From contig CAZKAP010000011.1 in the NCBI GenBank assembly GCA_964550895.1, positions 5,039 to 69,038 on the forward strand: a DNA stretch of 64,000 nucleotides, given 5' to 3'. Shown here in pieces: positions 1 to 8,551 of this stretch. Below the pieces are notes generated by a model, which saw only the letters and a list, made by a program, of their open reading frames with translations, searched no databases and was not told where the DNA came from. Numbering within the stretch: the stretch's first letter is position 1; each line of letters opens with the position of its first letter. The DNA is from CAZKAP01 sp964550895. GTDB taxonomy: Bacteria > Bacteroidota > Bacteroidia > Flavobacteriales > Flavobacteriaceae. The position numbers were made by a program, and so were the translations under genes.

Positions 1-492
1 GATTTTGGCAGGCACGCCACGGAAATCTACGAAACTGCCGTATGGCCTAAAGAACCGCTGTTTTATGCCAATTTCCCCTCAGTCAGCGACCCGACCATGG
101 CTCCGGAAGGCATGGAAGCCGGTTTCTTTCTGATACCGGTTGCCCCGGGACTGGGAGGCGACACGGACGAAAAAAGGGAAAAGTATTTCGGGATGATCAT
201 GGAGCGAATGAAGGCCAGGCTCGGGGTAGACCTCAGCTCTCATGTGATATTCAAAGAGAGTTTCGGCGTCTCTGATTTCATATCGGAGTACCATTCCTAC
301 AAAGGAAATGCCTACGGAATGGCCAATACCCTGAGGCAAACCGCCTTCCTGAGGCCGGGGCTGAAAAGCAAAAAGGTATCCCAATTGTACTTTACGGGTC
401 AATTGACCGTGCCCGGACCGGGTGTTCCACCCTCCTTGATATCCGGTAAGCTGGTTGCCGACCTCATAGAACAGAAAAATCCCACGTCATGA
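1..492 (+). CDS. crtI: Phytoene desaturase CrtI, 3' part (5' end outside window)
   Basis: This is the C-terminal 163 residues of an FAD-dependent carotene desaturase that converts phytoene to lycopene at the membrane. The frame is open from the first base, so the gene begins upstream and roughly two thirds is missing (family length about 490 residues). The C-terminal FAD-binding signature GQLTVPGPGVPPSLISG is intact, and SYKGNAYGMANTL just before it is typical of flavobacterial CrtI. The stop codon overlaps the crtB start in ATGA, so the two are translationally coupled. The full-length paralogue at 1781-3253 is more likely the CrtD-type desaturase. The family is certain; the CrtI rather than CrtD assignment rests on motif resemblance and the crtI-crtB order. 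Confidence 0.9.
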   Translation, partial: DFGRHATEIYETAVWPKEPLFYANFPSVSDPTMAPEGMEAGFFLIPVAPGLGGDTDEKREKYFGMIMERMKARLGVDLSSHVIFKESFGVSDFISEYHSYKGNAYGMANTLRQTAFLRPGLKSKKVSQLYFTGQLTVPGPGVPPSLISGKLVADLIEQKNPTS

Positions 493-1328
493 AAAAGATT
501 TTTGATAACGTCTCTTATGCGTGTAGTAAAAAAGTTACTCAATCGTACAGTACATCCTTTTCAATGGCCACGCGCATGTTGGACAACTCGATCCGGGGCC
601 ACATTTACAACATTTACGGTTTTGTGCGCTTTGCAGATGAAATCGTGGATACATTTCACGAGTTTGACAAGGAAGTACTCTTCGAAAAGTTCTACGACGA
701 GTTAAACTATGCCCTGAATCACAGAATAAGCCTGAACCCCATACTCAACTCCTTCCAGTATACGTATCATAAATACGACATCCCCAGGGATCTGGTAGAT
801 GCGTTTATGAAGAGCATGCAGATGGATCTTTCCAAAAAGGTCTACATGACCCGGGAGGAATACAAGGAGTACATCTATGGGTCCGCAGACGTGGTGGGAC
901 TGATGTGTCTGTGCGTATTCGTTCAGGGCGATAAAGAACAATACAACAACCTGCGGGAATCGGCCATGGCACTCGGCTCGGCCTTTCAAAAGGTCAATTT
1001 CCTCAGGGATCTGAAGGCCGACTACGAAACCCTGGAACGGAGCTATTTTCCGAATACCAATCTGCTCGAACTGGACGAAGCGAGCAAGCAGCAGATCATT
1101 AGGGAAATCGAGAACGACTTTGCCAAGGGCTATGAAGGCATACGCAAGCTGCCGGCCACTTCTCGATTTGGCGTGTATACCGCCTATCGCTACTACCGCC
1201 GGTTGTTGGAGAAGCTGAGAAACACACCCTCGCTTGAGATCAAAAACACCCGTATACGGGTACCGAATTACGAAAAAGTTGGCCTTTTGGCCACCTCCTA
1301 TTTAAATTGCAGATTTCAACGCGTTTAA
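489..1328 (+). CDS. crtB: Phytoene synthase
   Basis: Condenses two geranylgeranyl diphosphates to phytoene, the first committed carotenoid step. The 279-residue protein has both aspartate-rich motifs of the squalene/phytoene synthase family: DEIVD at residues 50-54 and DLKAD at 174-178 (in NFLRDLKAD), which bind Mg-diphosphate. Length is normal for the family. The ATG shares bases with the crtI stop, and crtZ starts one base after the crtB stop, so crtI-crtB-crtZ-crtD form a tight operon. Nothing is missing from the active-site motifs. Confidence 0.95.
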   Translation: MKKIFDNVSYACSKKVTQSYSTSFSMATRMLDNSIRGHIYNIYGFVRFADEIVDTFHEFDKEVLFEKFYDELNYALNHRISLNPILNSFQYTYHKYDIPRDLVDAFMKSMQMDLSKKVYMTREEYKEYIYGSADVVGLMCLCVFVQGDKEQYNNLRESAMALGSAFQKVNFLRDLKADYETLERSYFPNTNLLELDEASKQQIIREIENDFAKGYEGIRKLPATSRFGVYTAYRYYRRLLEKLRNTPSLEIKNTRIRVPNYEKVGLLATSYLNCRFQRV

Positions 1329-1329
1329 T

Positions 1330-1779
1330 ATGAATACCCTGATCTGGATACTGATCTTCATTACTACCTTCTTTATCATGGAATTCATGGCCTGGTTTAC
1401 CCATAAATACGTCATGCATGGATTCCTGTGGTCCTGGCACAAGGACCACCACCGCAAGGACCACGACAACTGGTTTGAGCGAAACGACCGGTTCTTCATC
1501 TTCTACGCCGTGGTGAGCATGACACTGATCATGGTAGGGGACAATACCGATTTCTGGTACGGGATTCCGATCGGCTTCGGTATACTCGCCTACGGTATCG
1601 CGTATTTTACGGTACACGACATTTTTATCCACCAACGTTTCAAGATGTTCCGAAATGCCAACAATTGGTATGCACGCGGAGTGAGGAGGGCCCATAAAAT
1701 ACATCACAAGCACCTGGGCAAGGAAGACGGAGAGTGTTTCGGTATGCTGATCGTCCCCCGGAAATACTTCAGGAAATAA
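1330..1779 (+). CDS. crtZ: Beta-carotene 3-hydroxylase
   Basis: A 149-residue di-iron, membrane-bound hydroxylase that adds the 3-hydroxyl to beta-ionone rings. Histidine clusters of the fatty-acid-hydroxylase superfamily are visible: HKYVMH (25-30), HKDHHRKDH (37-45), VHDIFIH, and RAHKIHHKH near the C-terminus. Hydrophobic stretches at the N-terminus and at about 58-90 would be membrane segments. Length is usual for the short CrtZ type. It lies one base after crtB and one base before crtD, so it belongs to the same mRNA. In a myxol or saproxanthin pathway it would act on the single cyclised end. Confidence 0.93.
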   Translation: MNTLIWILIFITTFFIMEFMAWFTHKYVMHGFLWSWHKDHHRKDHDNWFERNDRFFIFYAVVSMTLIMVGDNTDFWYGIPIGFGILAYGIAYFTVHDIFIHQRFKMFRNANNWYARGVRRAHKIHHKHLGKEDGECFGMLIVPRKYFRK

Positions 1780-1780
1780 G

Positions 1781-3253
1781 ATGCCCCGGGCCGTCGTAAT
1801 CGGTGCCGGAATCGGGGGCTTATCTACGGCCATTCGTCTGCGATCAAAGGGATACGAGGTCGTTGTTTTCGAATCCGGTAAGGTGCCTGGTGGCAAGTTG
1901 CACAGTCGTGAATTCGGGCCGTACCGGTTCGATATGGGACCTTCACTGTTCACCATGCCGCACTTTGTGGATGAGCTCTTCGAACTCCATGACAAGAATC
2001 CCAGAGACTACTACCGCTACAGGCAAAAGGACATCATATGCAATTACTTCTGGGAGGACGGAACCCGGTTCAGTTGCCCGGCGGATACAGAAGACTTCAT
2101 AGCTTCTGCGGCAGACTGCTTCGGAGAAGACGCCCGAAGCATACGGTCCTTTCTTGGTCAAAACCGCAGGAAGTACGAACTTACCCGCAGTCTCTTTCTG
2201 GAAAAATCCCTTCATAAGGCAAGGACTTACCTGAGTACGGATACCCTCAAGGCCATTGCCTCCATGGGTTCCCTGGATCTTTTTGGAACCCTGGATGCGA
2301 CCAATCGCCATGCCTTTAGCCACCCGAAGCTTATTCAGCTCTTTAATCGTTATGCCACCTATAATGGTTCCAATCCCTACAGGACACCAGGTATCATGTC
2401 GCTAATACCCCATCTGGAAATGCATTACGGTACCTACTTCCCTGAAGGCGGCATGCACCACATCAGCCAGGCAATGTACAGACTGGCTCTGGATGTGGGG
2501 ATAGAATTTTACTTCGATACCCGGGTAGAACGCATAGAGACGGCCGGTGGAAAGGCGACGGGTATTGTAGCCGGTGACCGGGTTTTCAGGGCAGATATCG
2601 TGGTTTCCAATATGGACATCGTTCCCACCTACCGCAAGCTCCTACCCCAGGAAAAGGCTCCTGAGAAAATCCTGCGTCAGGAACGTTCGAGTTCGGCGCT
2701 GAATTTTTACTGGGGTATAGACCGGGAATTTCACGAGTTGGACCTGCACAACATCCTCTTCAGCGAAGATTACCCGGGTGAGTTCGACGCTATATTCCGA
2801 AAGAAAGAGGTTTTCCACGATCCGACGATCTATATCAACGTCAGCTCCAGGGAATGCCTTGAGGATGCACCCGAGGGCCATGAAAACTGGTTTGTCATGG
2901 TCAACGCTCCTGGCGATTATGGTCAGGATTGGAAGGTCCGGACTACCCGTGTAAGGGACTACATAATCCGAAAGATAAATCGGGTGCTAGGCGTAGAAAT
3001 CCAGAAGCACATTCGTACCGAATTCGTCTGGGATCCACCGGGTATACAACGGGATACCCAATCCTTCAGAGGCGCCTTATACGGTGCCGCTTCCAACGAT
3101 CGTTTCGCCGCCTTCCTGAGACACCCCAACTTCAGCCCGGATATAAAAAACCTCTATTTTTGCGGAGGATCGGTCCATCCGGGGGGTGGTATTCCGCTTT
3201 GCCTCCTTTCCGGCAGGATTACCTCAGACCTTATCCCCTCGCCGGATTCGTAA
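1781..3253 (+). CDS. crtD: CrtI-family desaturase, probable 1'-hydroxycarotenoid 3',4'-desaturase (CrtD)
   Basis: A complete 490-residue FAD-dependent carotenoid desaturase. The N-terminal dinucleotide-binding motif VIGAGIGGLSTAIRL lies at residues 5-20, and the C-terminal motif YFCGGSVHPGGGIPLCLLSG is present. It is a second CrtI-like gene in the operon, and unlike the classical CrtI C-terminus it reads GGSVHPGGGIP, the form seen in CrtD/CrtI-related 3,4-desaturases. Flavobacterial CrtD (strain P99-3) is known to desaturate 1-hydroxy monocyclic carotenoids in myxol synthesis. The cruF-like gene starting 10 bases downstream would supply the 1'-hydroxylated substrate. The family is certain; the specific reaction is inferred from context. 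Confidence 0.8.
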   Translation: MPRAVVIGAGIGGLSTAIRLRSKGYEVVVFESGKVPGGKLHSREFGPYRFDMGPSLFTMPHFVDELFELHDKNPRDYYRYRQKDIICNYFWEDGTRFSCPADTEDFIASAADCFGEDARSIRSFLGQNRRKYELTRSLFLEKSLHKARTYLSTDTLKAIASMGSLDLFGTLDATNRHAFSHPKLIQLFNRYATYNGSNPYRTPGIMSLIPHLEMHYGTYFPEGGMHHISQAMYRLALDVGIEFYFDTRVERIETAGGKATGIVAGDRVFRADIVVSNMDIVPTYRKLLPQEKAPEKILRQERSSSALNFYWGIDREFHELDLHNILFSEDYPGEFDAIFRKKEVFHDPTIYINVSSRECLEDAPEGHENWFVMVNAPGDYGQDWKVRTTRVRDYIIRKINRVLGVEIQKHIRTEFVWDPPGIQRDTQSFRGALYGAASNDRFAAFLRHPNFSPDIKNLYFCGGSVHPGGGIPLCLLSGRITSDLIPSPDS

Positions 3254-3263
3254 CAGGTCAACT

Positions 3264-3890
3264 ATGCCACTTAAACTGCATCGCGCATATCCGATAGGAG
3301 CACTCTGGTTGTTTCATATCTCGGCCATGATGGGCATATCGCTCGGCCATGAGGAATGGTTTATTGCCCGAACACCGCTCAACCTCTCGCTGATTCTGCT
3401 TATACTGATGCTCTTTTATCCCTTGAATACCACTCGAAAATGGGCCATATTCCTTCTTATCGGACTCTTGGGAATGACGGCCGAGTGGATAGGGGTGAGC
3501 CGGGGTATTCCTTTCGGAGACTACGCCTATGGATCGAATTTTGGACCAAAAGTATGGGGCGTTCCATACCTCATCGGTGCATTCTGGGCACTGCTCTCTT
3601 TGATCACTTTTCAGATTGCCTACCGCTGGTACCCCAGTTATGCCGTGGCTCCGCTCATAGGTGCGGGTCTGATGCTCATCCTCGACCTGCTCATGGAACG
3701 CAGCGCACCCCGATTCGACTTCTGGTCGTTTTCCGGAGAGCCCCCGGTCGAGAACTACATCAGCTGGTTTGCCCTGGCTCTGATTTTTCAGGGAATTCTC
3801 GGTAGCCTCAGGATTAAGGGGGATTACTTGATCAGCCTGCATATATTCCTCGCACAACTGGTGTTCTTCACCTTCTTCGCCCTGAGCTGA
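3264..3890 (+). CDS. cruF: CruF-like carotenoid 1',2'-hydratase (Caroten_synth/DUF422 family)
   Basis: A 208-residue integral membrane protein with about seven hydrophobic segments. The run GVPYLIGAFWALL followed by PLIGAGLMLILDLLMERSAP and a FWSF...ENYISWF end matches the carotenoid-biosynthesis family that includes CruF, which adds water across the psi-end 1,2 double bond. The ATG at 3264 was chosen over an in-frame start at 3186 because the earlier one would lie inside crtD and adds a non-hydrophobic 26-residue leader. It follows crtD by 10 bases and converges with the crtA-like gene, whose stop lies 15 bases away. The 1'-hydroxyl function is inferred from family and cluster. Confidence 0.78.
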   Translation: MPLKLHRAYPIGALWLFHISAMMGISLGHEEWFIARTPLNLSLILLILMLFYPLNTTRKWAIFLLIGLLGMTAEWIGVSRGIPFGDYAYGSNFGPKVWGVPYLIGAFWALLSLITFQIAYRWYPSYAVAPLIGAGLMLILDLLMERSAPRFDFWSFSGEPPVENYISWFALALIFQGILGSLRIKGDYLISLHIFLAQLVFFTFFALS

Positions 3891-3905
3891 GGCGGCAGGC
3901 AGTTG

Positions 3906-4613
3906 CTAGTCTTCCAACAGGGTCTCCTTCCCCTCCCAGGTGCCCGAGTATTTGTAAATCTGAAAGCGGCTGAAAAGCTCTTCGGAATACCAATCGTATT
4001 TGCGGGTGAGCTGAATGGCCTTCTGATGGCCTTCATTTCGGTAGGCAAACTGCCGTATACCCTCCTCGCCTTTCCAAACGGATACGGTAGCCATGTTCTT
4101 AATGGGCCACTCACCCACCCCTTTGGTATAGATCAGTTCGGATTGCTCGTACAAACCCATCTGGGATTCGGGTACATACTTCCAGAATCGCCAGAGTTCC
4201 CGATTGCGAATCGTTGCCCGGGTCAAAACCAGGGTATAGGGAATTCCTGGAAGCTCATCCTGATTGCGAAAAGGCATCCCGCCATCCCAGGTCCCCCTGG
4301 CGACTTTATTTCTCAGAAACAGAGTCCATCGCTCTGCACTCCGGAGTACGTAGTGTTTCCAAATGGGAGCTGTGTTAAAGAAGTAGGACGCATCATCCTC
4401 CGAGCGCCAGACCTGTAGAAGGGCATATACCTCCCAGTCGGGCCAGGGTGCAAATCGCTTACCCCCGCTTCCCATGAGCTTGTAAAACTCCTGACCCCCG
4501 GCACGCGATAGTCGGCTGTGGGCGAATTGCATCTGCCCGAAGGCCCAAAATTTGTTGGAGAAACCCTTGAATCGAAAAAAGGTGAGCGTGGAGATTTGTT
4601 CCTGTTCCGGCAT
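3906..4613 (-). CDS. CrtA-related carotenoid 2'-hydroxylase (spheroidene monooxygenase family)
   Basis: A 235-residue protein resembling spheroidene monooxygenase CrtA: TLTFFRFKG near the N-terminus, KRFAPWPDW in the middle, then VLTRATIRNRELWRFW, which are the recognisable blocks of this family. A crtA-related gene of Flavobacterium P99-3 is known to act as a 2-hydroxylase in myxol biosynthesis rather than as a 2-ketolase. Its position, convergent with crtI-crtB-crtZ-crtD-cruF, supports that role here. It begins 6 bases after the TlpA-like gene, so the two are probably co-transcribed. The family is well supported; hydroxylase versus ketolase activity is inferred. Confidence 0.75.
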   Translation of the reverse strand: MPEQEQISTLTFFRFKGFSNKFWAFGQMQFAHSRLSRAGGQEFYKLMGSGGKRFAPWPDWEVYALLQVWRSEDDASYFFNTAPIWKHYVLRSAERWTLFLRNKVARGTWDGGMPFRNQDELPGIPYTLVLTRATIRNRELWRFWKYVPESQMGLYEQSELIYTKGVGEWPIKNMATVSVWKGEEGIRQFAYRNEGHQKAIQLTRKYDWYSEELFSRFQIYKYSGTWEGKETLLED

Positions 4614-4619
4614 GTTGGA

Positions 4620-5180
4620 TTATTCCTCTTTCAGCATGCGCGCTACCCTCATGAACAGCTTTTTGTCGTCCCAATCGGCTATACCGTGCTGCTCGATGGC
4701 TATCCTGCCCTTCTTATCGATCAGGTAACTCGAGGGCACCTTGAATTCGAAGGGGGCAACGTCCCCAATGATCAGGTAGGTCACCGGAAAGGTATACCCA
4801 TACTCCTCCATGAATGCCTCGACAGGTTCACGCTCTTCGTTAGTTACAATATAAAACTCCACCTGCCGGGAAAAGCGGTCGTAAAAAGCCTGTATGCTCT
4901 TCAATTCGGCCTGAGAAGGCAGCTTCCACGATTGCCAGAAATAGACGAAAACCACCTTATGGCGGGAACGTTCGAAATTAAACACATTCCAATTCTCGTC
5001 CTTAAGCCGCCACTGGTAGTCTGCTATGGGTCTGCGTTCGCTCGCCTCGATAAACTCAGGGCTGGAAGCGAAGGCTCTGTTGGCCCAAAGCTTGGCGTAG
5101 TATCCCATCGGAGTCACGAAGAAAGAAAGAACGGCTGCAATGATCAGCAGGTTGATCCATGTTCGCTTCCTGAGTTTCAT
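4620..5180 (-). CDS. TlpA/DsbE-like thioredoxin-fold protein lacking both active-site cysteines
   Basis: A 186-residue protein with an N-terminal membrane anchor (hydrophobic at about 9-24) and an exported thioredoxin-like domain. The strand VVFVYFWQSW leads into the place where TlpA proteins carry WCxxC, but here it reads WKLPS (85-89): both cysteines are replaced, by Lys86 and Ser89. The cis-proline loop KVPSSYLIDKKG remains. It cannot do thiol-disulfide exchange by the usual mechanism, so a binding or scaffold role is more likely. It sits between aconitase (25 bases upstream) and the crtA-like gene (6 bases downstream). The thioredoxin fold is well supported; the function is unknown. Confidence 0.75.
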   Translation of the reverse strand: MKLRKRTWINLLIIAAVLSFFVTPMGYYAKLWANRAFASSPEFIEASERRPIADYQWRLKDENWNVFNFERSRHKVVFVYFWQSWKLPSQAELKSIQAFYDRFSRQVEFYIVTNEEREPVEAFMEEYGYTFPVTYLIIGDVAPFEFKVPSSYLIDKKGRIAIEQHGIADWDDKKLFMRVARMLKEE

Positions 5181-5205
5181 TTGATTGACTGTTTAGTATT
5201 CACAC

Positions 5206-7482
5206 TTATTCACCGCGTTCCTGCTTTTTAATCACATTGAGGGCCGAACCCTCACGGTACCAGCCGATCTGTTGGGCATTGTAGCTGTGGTTCATGGCGA
5301 TAGTCTCCTTAGTCCCGTCGGTATGTTCGATCTCCAGATGAAGCTGGCGACCCGGCGTAAAATCGGCTATATCCGGAATGGAGAACCTGTCGTCCTCCTG
5401 TATCTTGTCGTAGTCCGCTTCATCGGCGAAGGTCATAGCCAGCATTCCCTGCTTCTTCAGGTTGGTTTCGTGTATGCGCGCAAAGGATTTTACCAGCACC
5501 ACGGCCACTCCAAGGTGTCGGGGCTGCATGGCCGCATGCTCCCGGGAAGAGCCTTCTCCGTAGTTATGATCCCCGACTACTATGGATCGGATATTGCGGG
5601 ACTTGTATTCCCTCTGGGTATCCGGCACCGCACCGTATTCACCGGTCAGCTGGTTCTTAACGAAGTTGGTCTTCTGGTTGAAGGCATTCACTGCTCCAAT
5701 CAGCGTATTGTTCGCTATGTTATCCAGGTGGCCCCTGTACCGCAGCCACGGACCTGCCATAGAGATGTGATCCGTAGTACATTTTCCATAGGCTTTGATC
5801 AGCAGCCTCATCCCCTGCAGCTCGTCGTTCTGAATGGGAACGAAGGGCTCGAGTAACTGGAGTCGCTGAGAGTCGGGAGAAACGACGACCTCAACACCCG
5901 AACCGTCTTCAAGCGGTTCCACATAACCGGCATCCTCCACAGCGAAACCTTCGGGAGGGAGTTCGTATCCCCTCGGCTCCTCGAGGCGTACCTGCTCCCC
6001 GTCCTCGTTGATCAGGGTATCGGTCATGGGATTGAAGTCAAGCCTCCCGGCAATGGCTATCGCCGTAACCATCTCCGGAGACCCGACGAAGGCCAGGGTA
6101 TTTGGGTTCCCATCGGCCCGTTTGGCAAAGTTCCGGTTGAAAGAGTGTACTATGGTATTTCGGGGTCCATTGGCGGCCTCATCTCCGTATCGGTCCCACA
6201 TCCCGATACACGGACCACAGGCATTCGCGAACACGGTTGCTCCTATGGACTCGAAGGTGTCAATAAACCCATCTCGTTCTATGGTATATCGCACCTGCTC
6301 GGAACCCGGAGTAATGGTAAACTGTGATTTAGTTTTTAGGTTTTTCTCGGACACCTGCTTCGCCAGGGAAGCTGCCCTGGAGATATCTTCGTATGAAGAA
6401 TTGGTGCATGAGCCAATGAGTCCCACCTCGACACGCAGGGGCCAGTCGTTCTCTCGGGCAGCCTCGCCCATACGAGATATCGGAGTCGCCAGATCCGGGG
6501 TAAAGGGCCCGTTCAGGTGGGGTTCCAGGGTACTGAGATCGATCTCGATGACCTGGTCGAAATACGATTCGGGGTTGGCATAGACCTCTGGATCTGCAGT
6601 CAGGTGTTCCCTCACCTCCCGGGCGGCATCGGCCACATCCGAACGGTCTGTAGCCCTGAGGTAGCGATCCATGGAATCGTCATAGCCGAAGGTAGAAGTA
6701 GTGGCGCCGATTTCGGCACCCATATTGCAAATGGTTCCCTTTCCGGTACAGGACATGGATACGGCTCCCTCCCCGAAATACTCCACTATGGCTCCGGTTC
6801 CGCCTTTAACGGTGAGTATATCGGCCACCTTGAGAATAACATCCTTGGGTGCGGTCCAGCCGCTGAGCTTTCCGGTAAGCTTGACACCAATTAACTTGGG
6901 AAACTTGAGTTCCCAGGGCATACCGGACATGACGTCCACTGCGTCGGCACCCCCCACGCCCACGGCGACCATCCCCAGACCTCCGGCATTCACCGTATGA
7001 GAATCGGTCCCGATCATCATCCCGCCTGGAAATGCGTAATTCTCCAGTACGACCTGATGTATAATCCCCGCACCAGGCTTCCAGAAGCCTATGCCGTATT
7101 TATTGGAAACGGATTCCAGGAAATCGAAGACTTCGTTACTGGTCTCATTGGCCCGCTTCAGGTCAGCCTCTGCTCCCTGCTTAGCCTGAATCAGGTGATC
7201 GCAATGAACGGTAGTCGGCACGGCCACTTTGGGCTTACCGGCATGCATGAACTGCAACAGGGCCATCTGGGCCGTCGCATCCTGACACGCCACCCGGTCG
7301 GGGGCAAAATCCACATAATCCACTCCCCGTTGAAAGGCCCGGTCCGGAGTACCATTCCACAGATGGGAATAGAGTATTTTTTCGGACAGGGTAAGGGGTT
7401 TACCCACCACTTTGCGCGCCGCGTCGACTCGGGCCCCCATGCTTTCGTAAACTTTGCGGATTACATCGATATCAAATGCCAT
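5206..7482 (-). CDS. acn: Aconitate hydratase
   Basis: Interconverts citrate and isocitrate in the TCA cycle using a [4Fe-4S] cluster. The 758-residue length and domain order match the mitochondrial-type aconitase common in Bacteroidota. Cluster ligands are visible as Cys359 in GSCTNSS and Cys422/Cys425 in ACGPCIGMW. Other conserved blocks are MIGTDSHTVNAGGLG (about 156-170), SFNRNFAKRADGNP, and GDHNYGEGSSREHAAMQPR in the swivelling C-terminal domain. A TAnnTTTG promoter element lies at 7505-7512, giving a short leader. Downstream, the TlpA-like and crtA-like genes follow closely and could be read through. Confidence 0.96.
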   Translation of the reverse strand: MAFDIDVIRKVYESMGARVDAARKVVGKPLTLSEKILYSHLWNGTPDRAFQRGVDYVDFAPDRVACQDATAQMALLQFMHAGKPKVAVPTTVHCDHLIQAKQGAEADLKRANETSNEVFDFLESVSNKYGIGFWKPGAGIIHQVVLENYAFPGGMMIGTDSHTVNAGGLGMVAVGVGGADAVDVMSGMPWELKFPKLIGVKLTGKLSGWTAPKDVILKVADILTVKGGTGAIVEYFGEGAVSMSCTGKGTICNMGAEIGATTSTFGYDDSMDRYLRATDRSDVADAAREVREHLTADPEVYANPESYFDQVIEIDLSTLEPHLNGPFTPDLATPISRMGEAARENDWPLRVEVGLIGSCTNSSYEDISRAASLAKQVSEKNLKTKSQFTITPGSEQVRYTIERDGFIDTFESIGATVFANACGPCIGMWDRYGDEAANGPRNTIVHSFNRNFAKRADGNPNTLAFVGSPEMVTAIAIAGRLDFNPMTDTLINEDGEQVRLEEPRGYELPPEGFAVEDAGYVEPLEDGSGVEVVVSPDSQRLQLLEPFVPIQNDELQGMRLLIKAYGKCTTDHISMAGPWLRYRGHLDNIANNTLIGAVNAFNQKTNFVKNQLTGEYGAVPDTQREYKSRNIRSIVVGDHNYGEGSSREHAAMQPRHLGVAVVLVKSFARIHETNLKKQGMLAMTFADEADYDKIQEDDRFSIPDIADFTPGRQLHLEIEHTDGTKETIAMNHSYNAQQIGWYREGSALNVIKKQERGE

Positions 7483-7504
7483 ACAGGATTCTTTTTATGT
7501 CCCG

Positions 7505-7512
7505 CAAAAGTA
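7505..7512 (-). promoter_or_regulatory. Candidate acn promoter -7 element
   Basis: The minus strand reads TACTTTTG, a perfect match to the Bacteroidota -7 consensus TAnnTTTG, 22 bases before the acn ATG. No clear TTG -33 box is present 19-21 bases upstream, only T-rich sequence. Confidence 0.4.
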
Positions 7513-7592
7513 AGAAATAGAAAGGTGGAAATAAAGCTGAAAGGCCGGATCAGGCTCTTCCCAGGGCTGCCATCGAATCGGGAAATGGGCAA

Positions 7593-8546
7593 TCAGTAGA
7601 GTTCCTGAACGATCCTGCCAGCATCGATACCCTCGGCCTCAGCCTTGTAGTTCTTGAGTACCCTGTGCCTCATCACACTGGGCGCAACGGCACGGATATC
7701 ATCATGGTCCGGAACGTATTTCCCTCGTATCAGGGCATGAGCCTTAGCGGCAAGTACGAGGTTTTGAGATGCTCTGGGGCCCGCTCCCCACTCGATATAG
7801 GTATTGACAAAATCCGTTGCATGCTTTCCACCAGGTCGGCTTCGGTTGACCAGGGTAACCGCGTATTCAATTACACTTTCCGTGACCGGAACGCGTCGCA
7901 CCAGATGCTGTATCTCCATCAGGCTTTCGGCGTTATGTAAGGGCTGGATGGTTACTTCCTCGTCGTTGGTAGTGGACTTCACTACCTCGATTTCCTCTTC
8001 CAGAGAGGGATAATCCAGCTGTATGGAAAACATAAATCGGTCGAGCTGGGCCTCAGGCAAGGGATAGGTACCCTCCTGTTCAATGGGATTCTGTGTCGCC
8101 AAAACAAAATAAGGCCGGGGCAACTGATGACGCTCACCTGCAACGGTTACCGACTTCTCCTGCATGGCCTCGAGCAGGGCCGATTGCGTTTTGGGAGGTG
8201 TTCGATTGATCTCATCGGCCAGAATAATATTGGAGAATACGGGGCCTTTGACAAACCGGAAATTGCGGTCATTGTCCAGAATCTCACTCCCGATAATATC
8301 ACTGGGCATGAGGTCGGGCGTGAACTGAATGCGCTTGAAATCCAATCCCAGAGCACTGGCTATGGTATGCACCATCAGGGTCTTCGCCAAACCCGGCACA
8401 CCTACCAGCAGGCAGTGACCGCCGCTGTATACAGACAAAAGTATTTGGTCGACTACTTCCTCCTGTCCGATGATCACCTGTCCGATGATCTTCTTCAGCT
8501 GTGCATGTTTCTCCAGGAGCTGGTCGGCGGCTTGCTTATCGGTCAT
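7593..8546 (-). CDS. MoxR-family AAA+ ATPase
   Basis: A 317-residue AAA+ ATPase of the MoxR group, cytosolic chaperone-like ATPases often linked to von Willebrand-domain proteins and envelope stress. Walker A is GVPGLAKT (49-56), Walker B is ILADEINRTPP, and sensor/arginine-finger regions follow in ATQNPIEQEGTYPLPEAQ and LDRF. I chose the ATG at 8546 rather than an in-frame TTG at 8567 because it has AAGGAA about 8 bases upstream and avoids overlapping the previous gene. No VWA or DUF58 partner follows in this window; the next gene in the same direction is aconitase. The substrate is unknown. Confidence 0.9.
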   Translation of the reverse strand: MTDKQAADQLLEKHAQLKKIIGQVIIGQEEVVDQILLSVYSGGHCLLVGVPGLAKTLMVHTIASALGLDFKRIQFTPDLMPSDIIGSEILDNDRNFRFVKGPVFSNIILADEINRTPPKTQSALLEAMQEKSVTVAGERHQLPRPYFVLATQNPIEQEGTYPLPEAQLDRFMFSIQLDYPSLEEEIEVVKSTTNDEEVTIQPLHNAESLMEIQHLVRRVPVTESVIEYAVTLVNRSRPGGKHATDFVNTYIEWGAGPRASQNLVLAAKAHALIRGKYVPDHDDIRAVAPSVMRHRVLKNYKAEAEGIDAGRIVQELY

Positions 8547-8551
8547 ACGAT

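Noticed and set aside
1240..1995. 251-codon minus-strand frame opposite crtB/crtZ/crtD
   Set aside because: Shadow of three clear carotenoid genes; no family resemblance.
3258..3857. 199-codon minus-strand frame opposite the cruF-like gene
   Set aside because: Antisense to a clear membrane-protein gene and without recognisable features.
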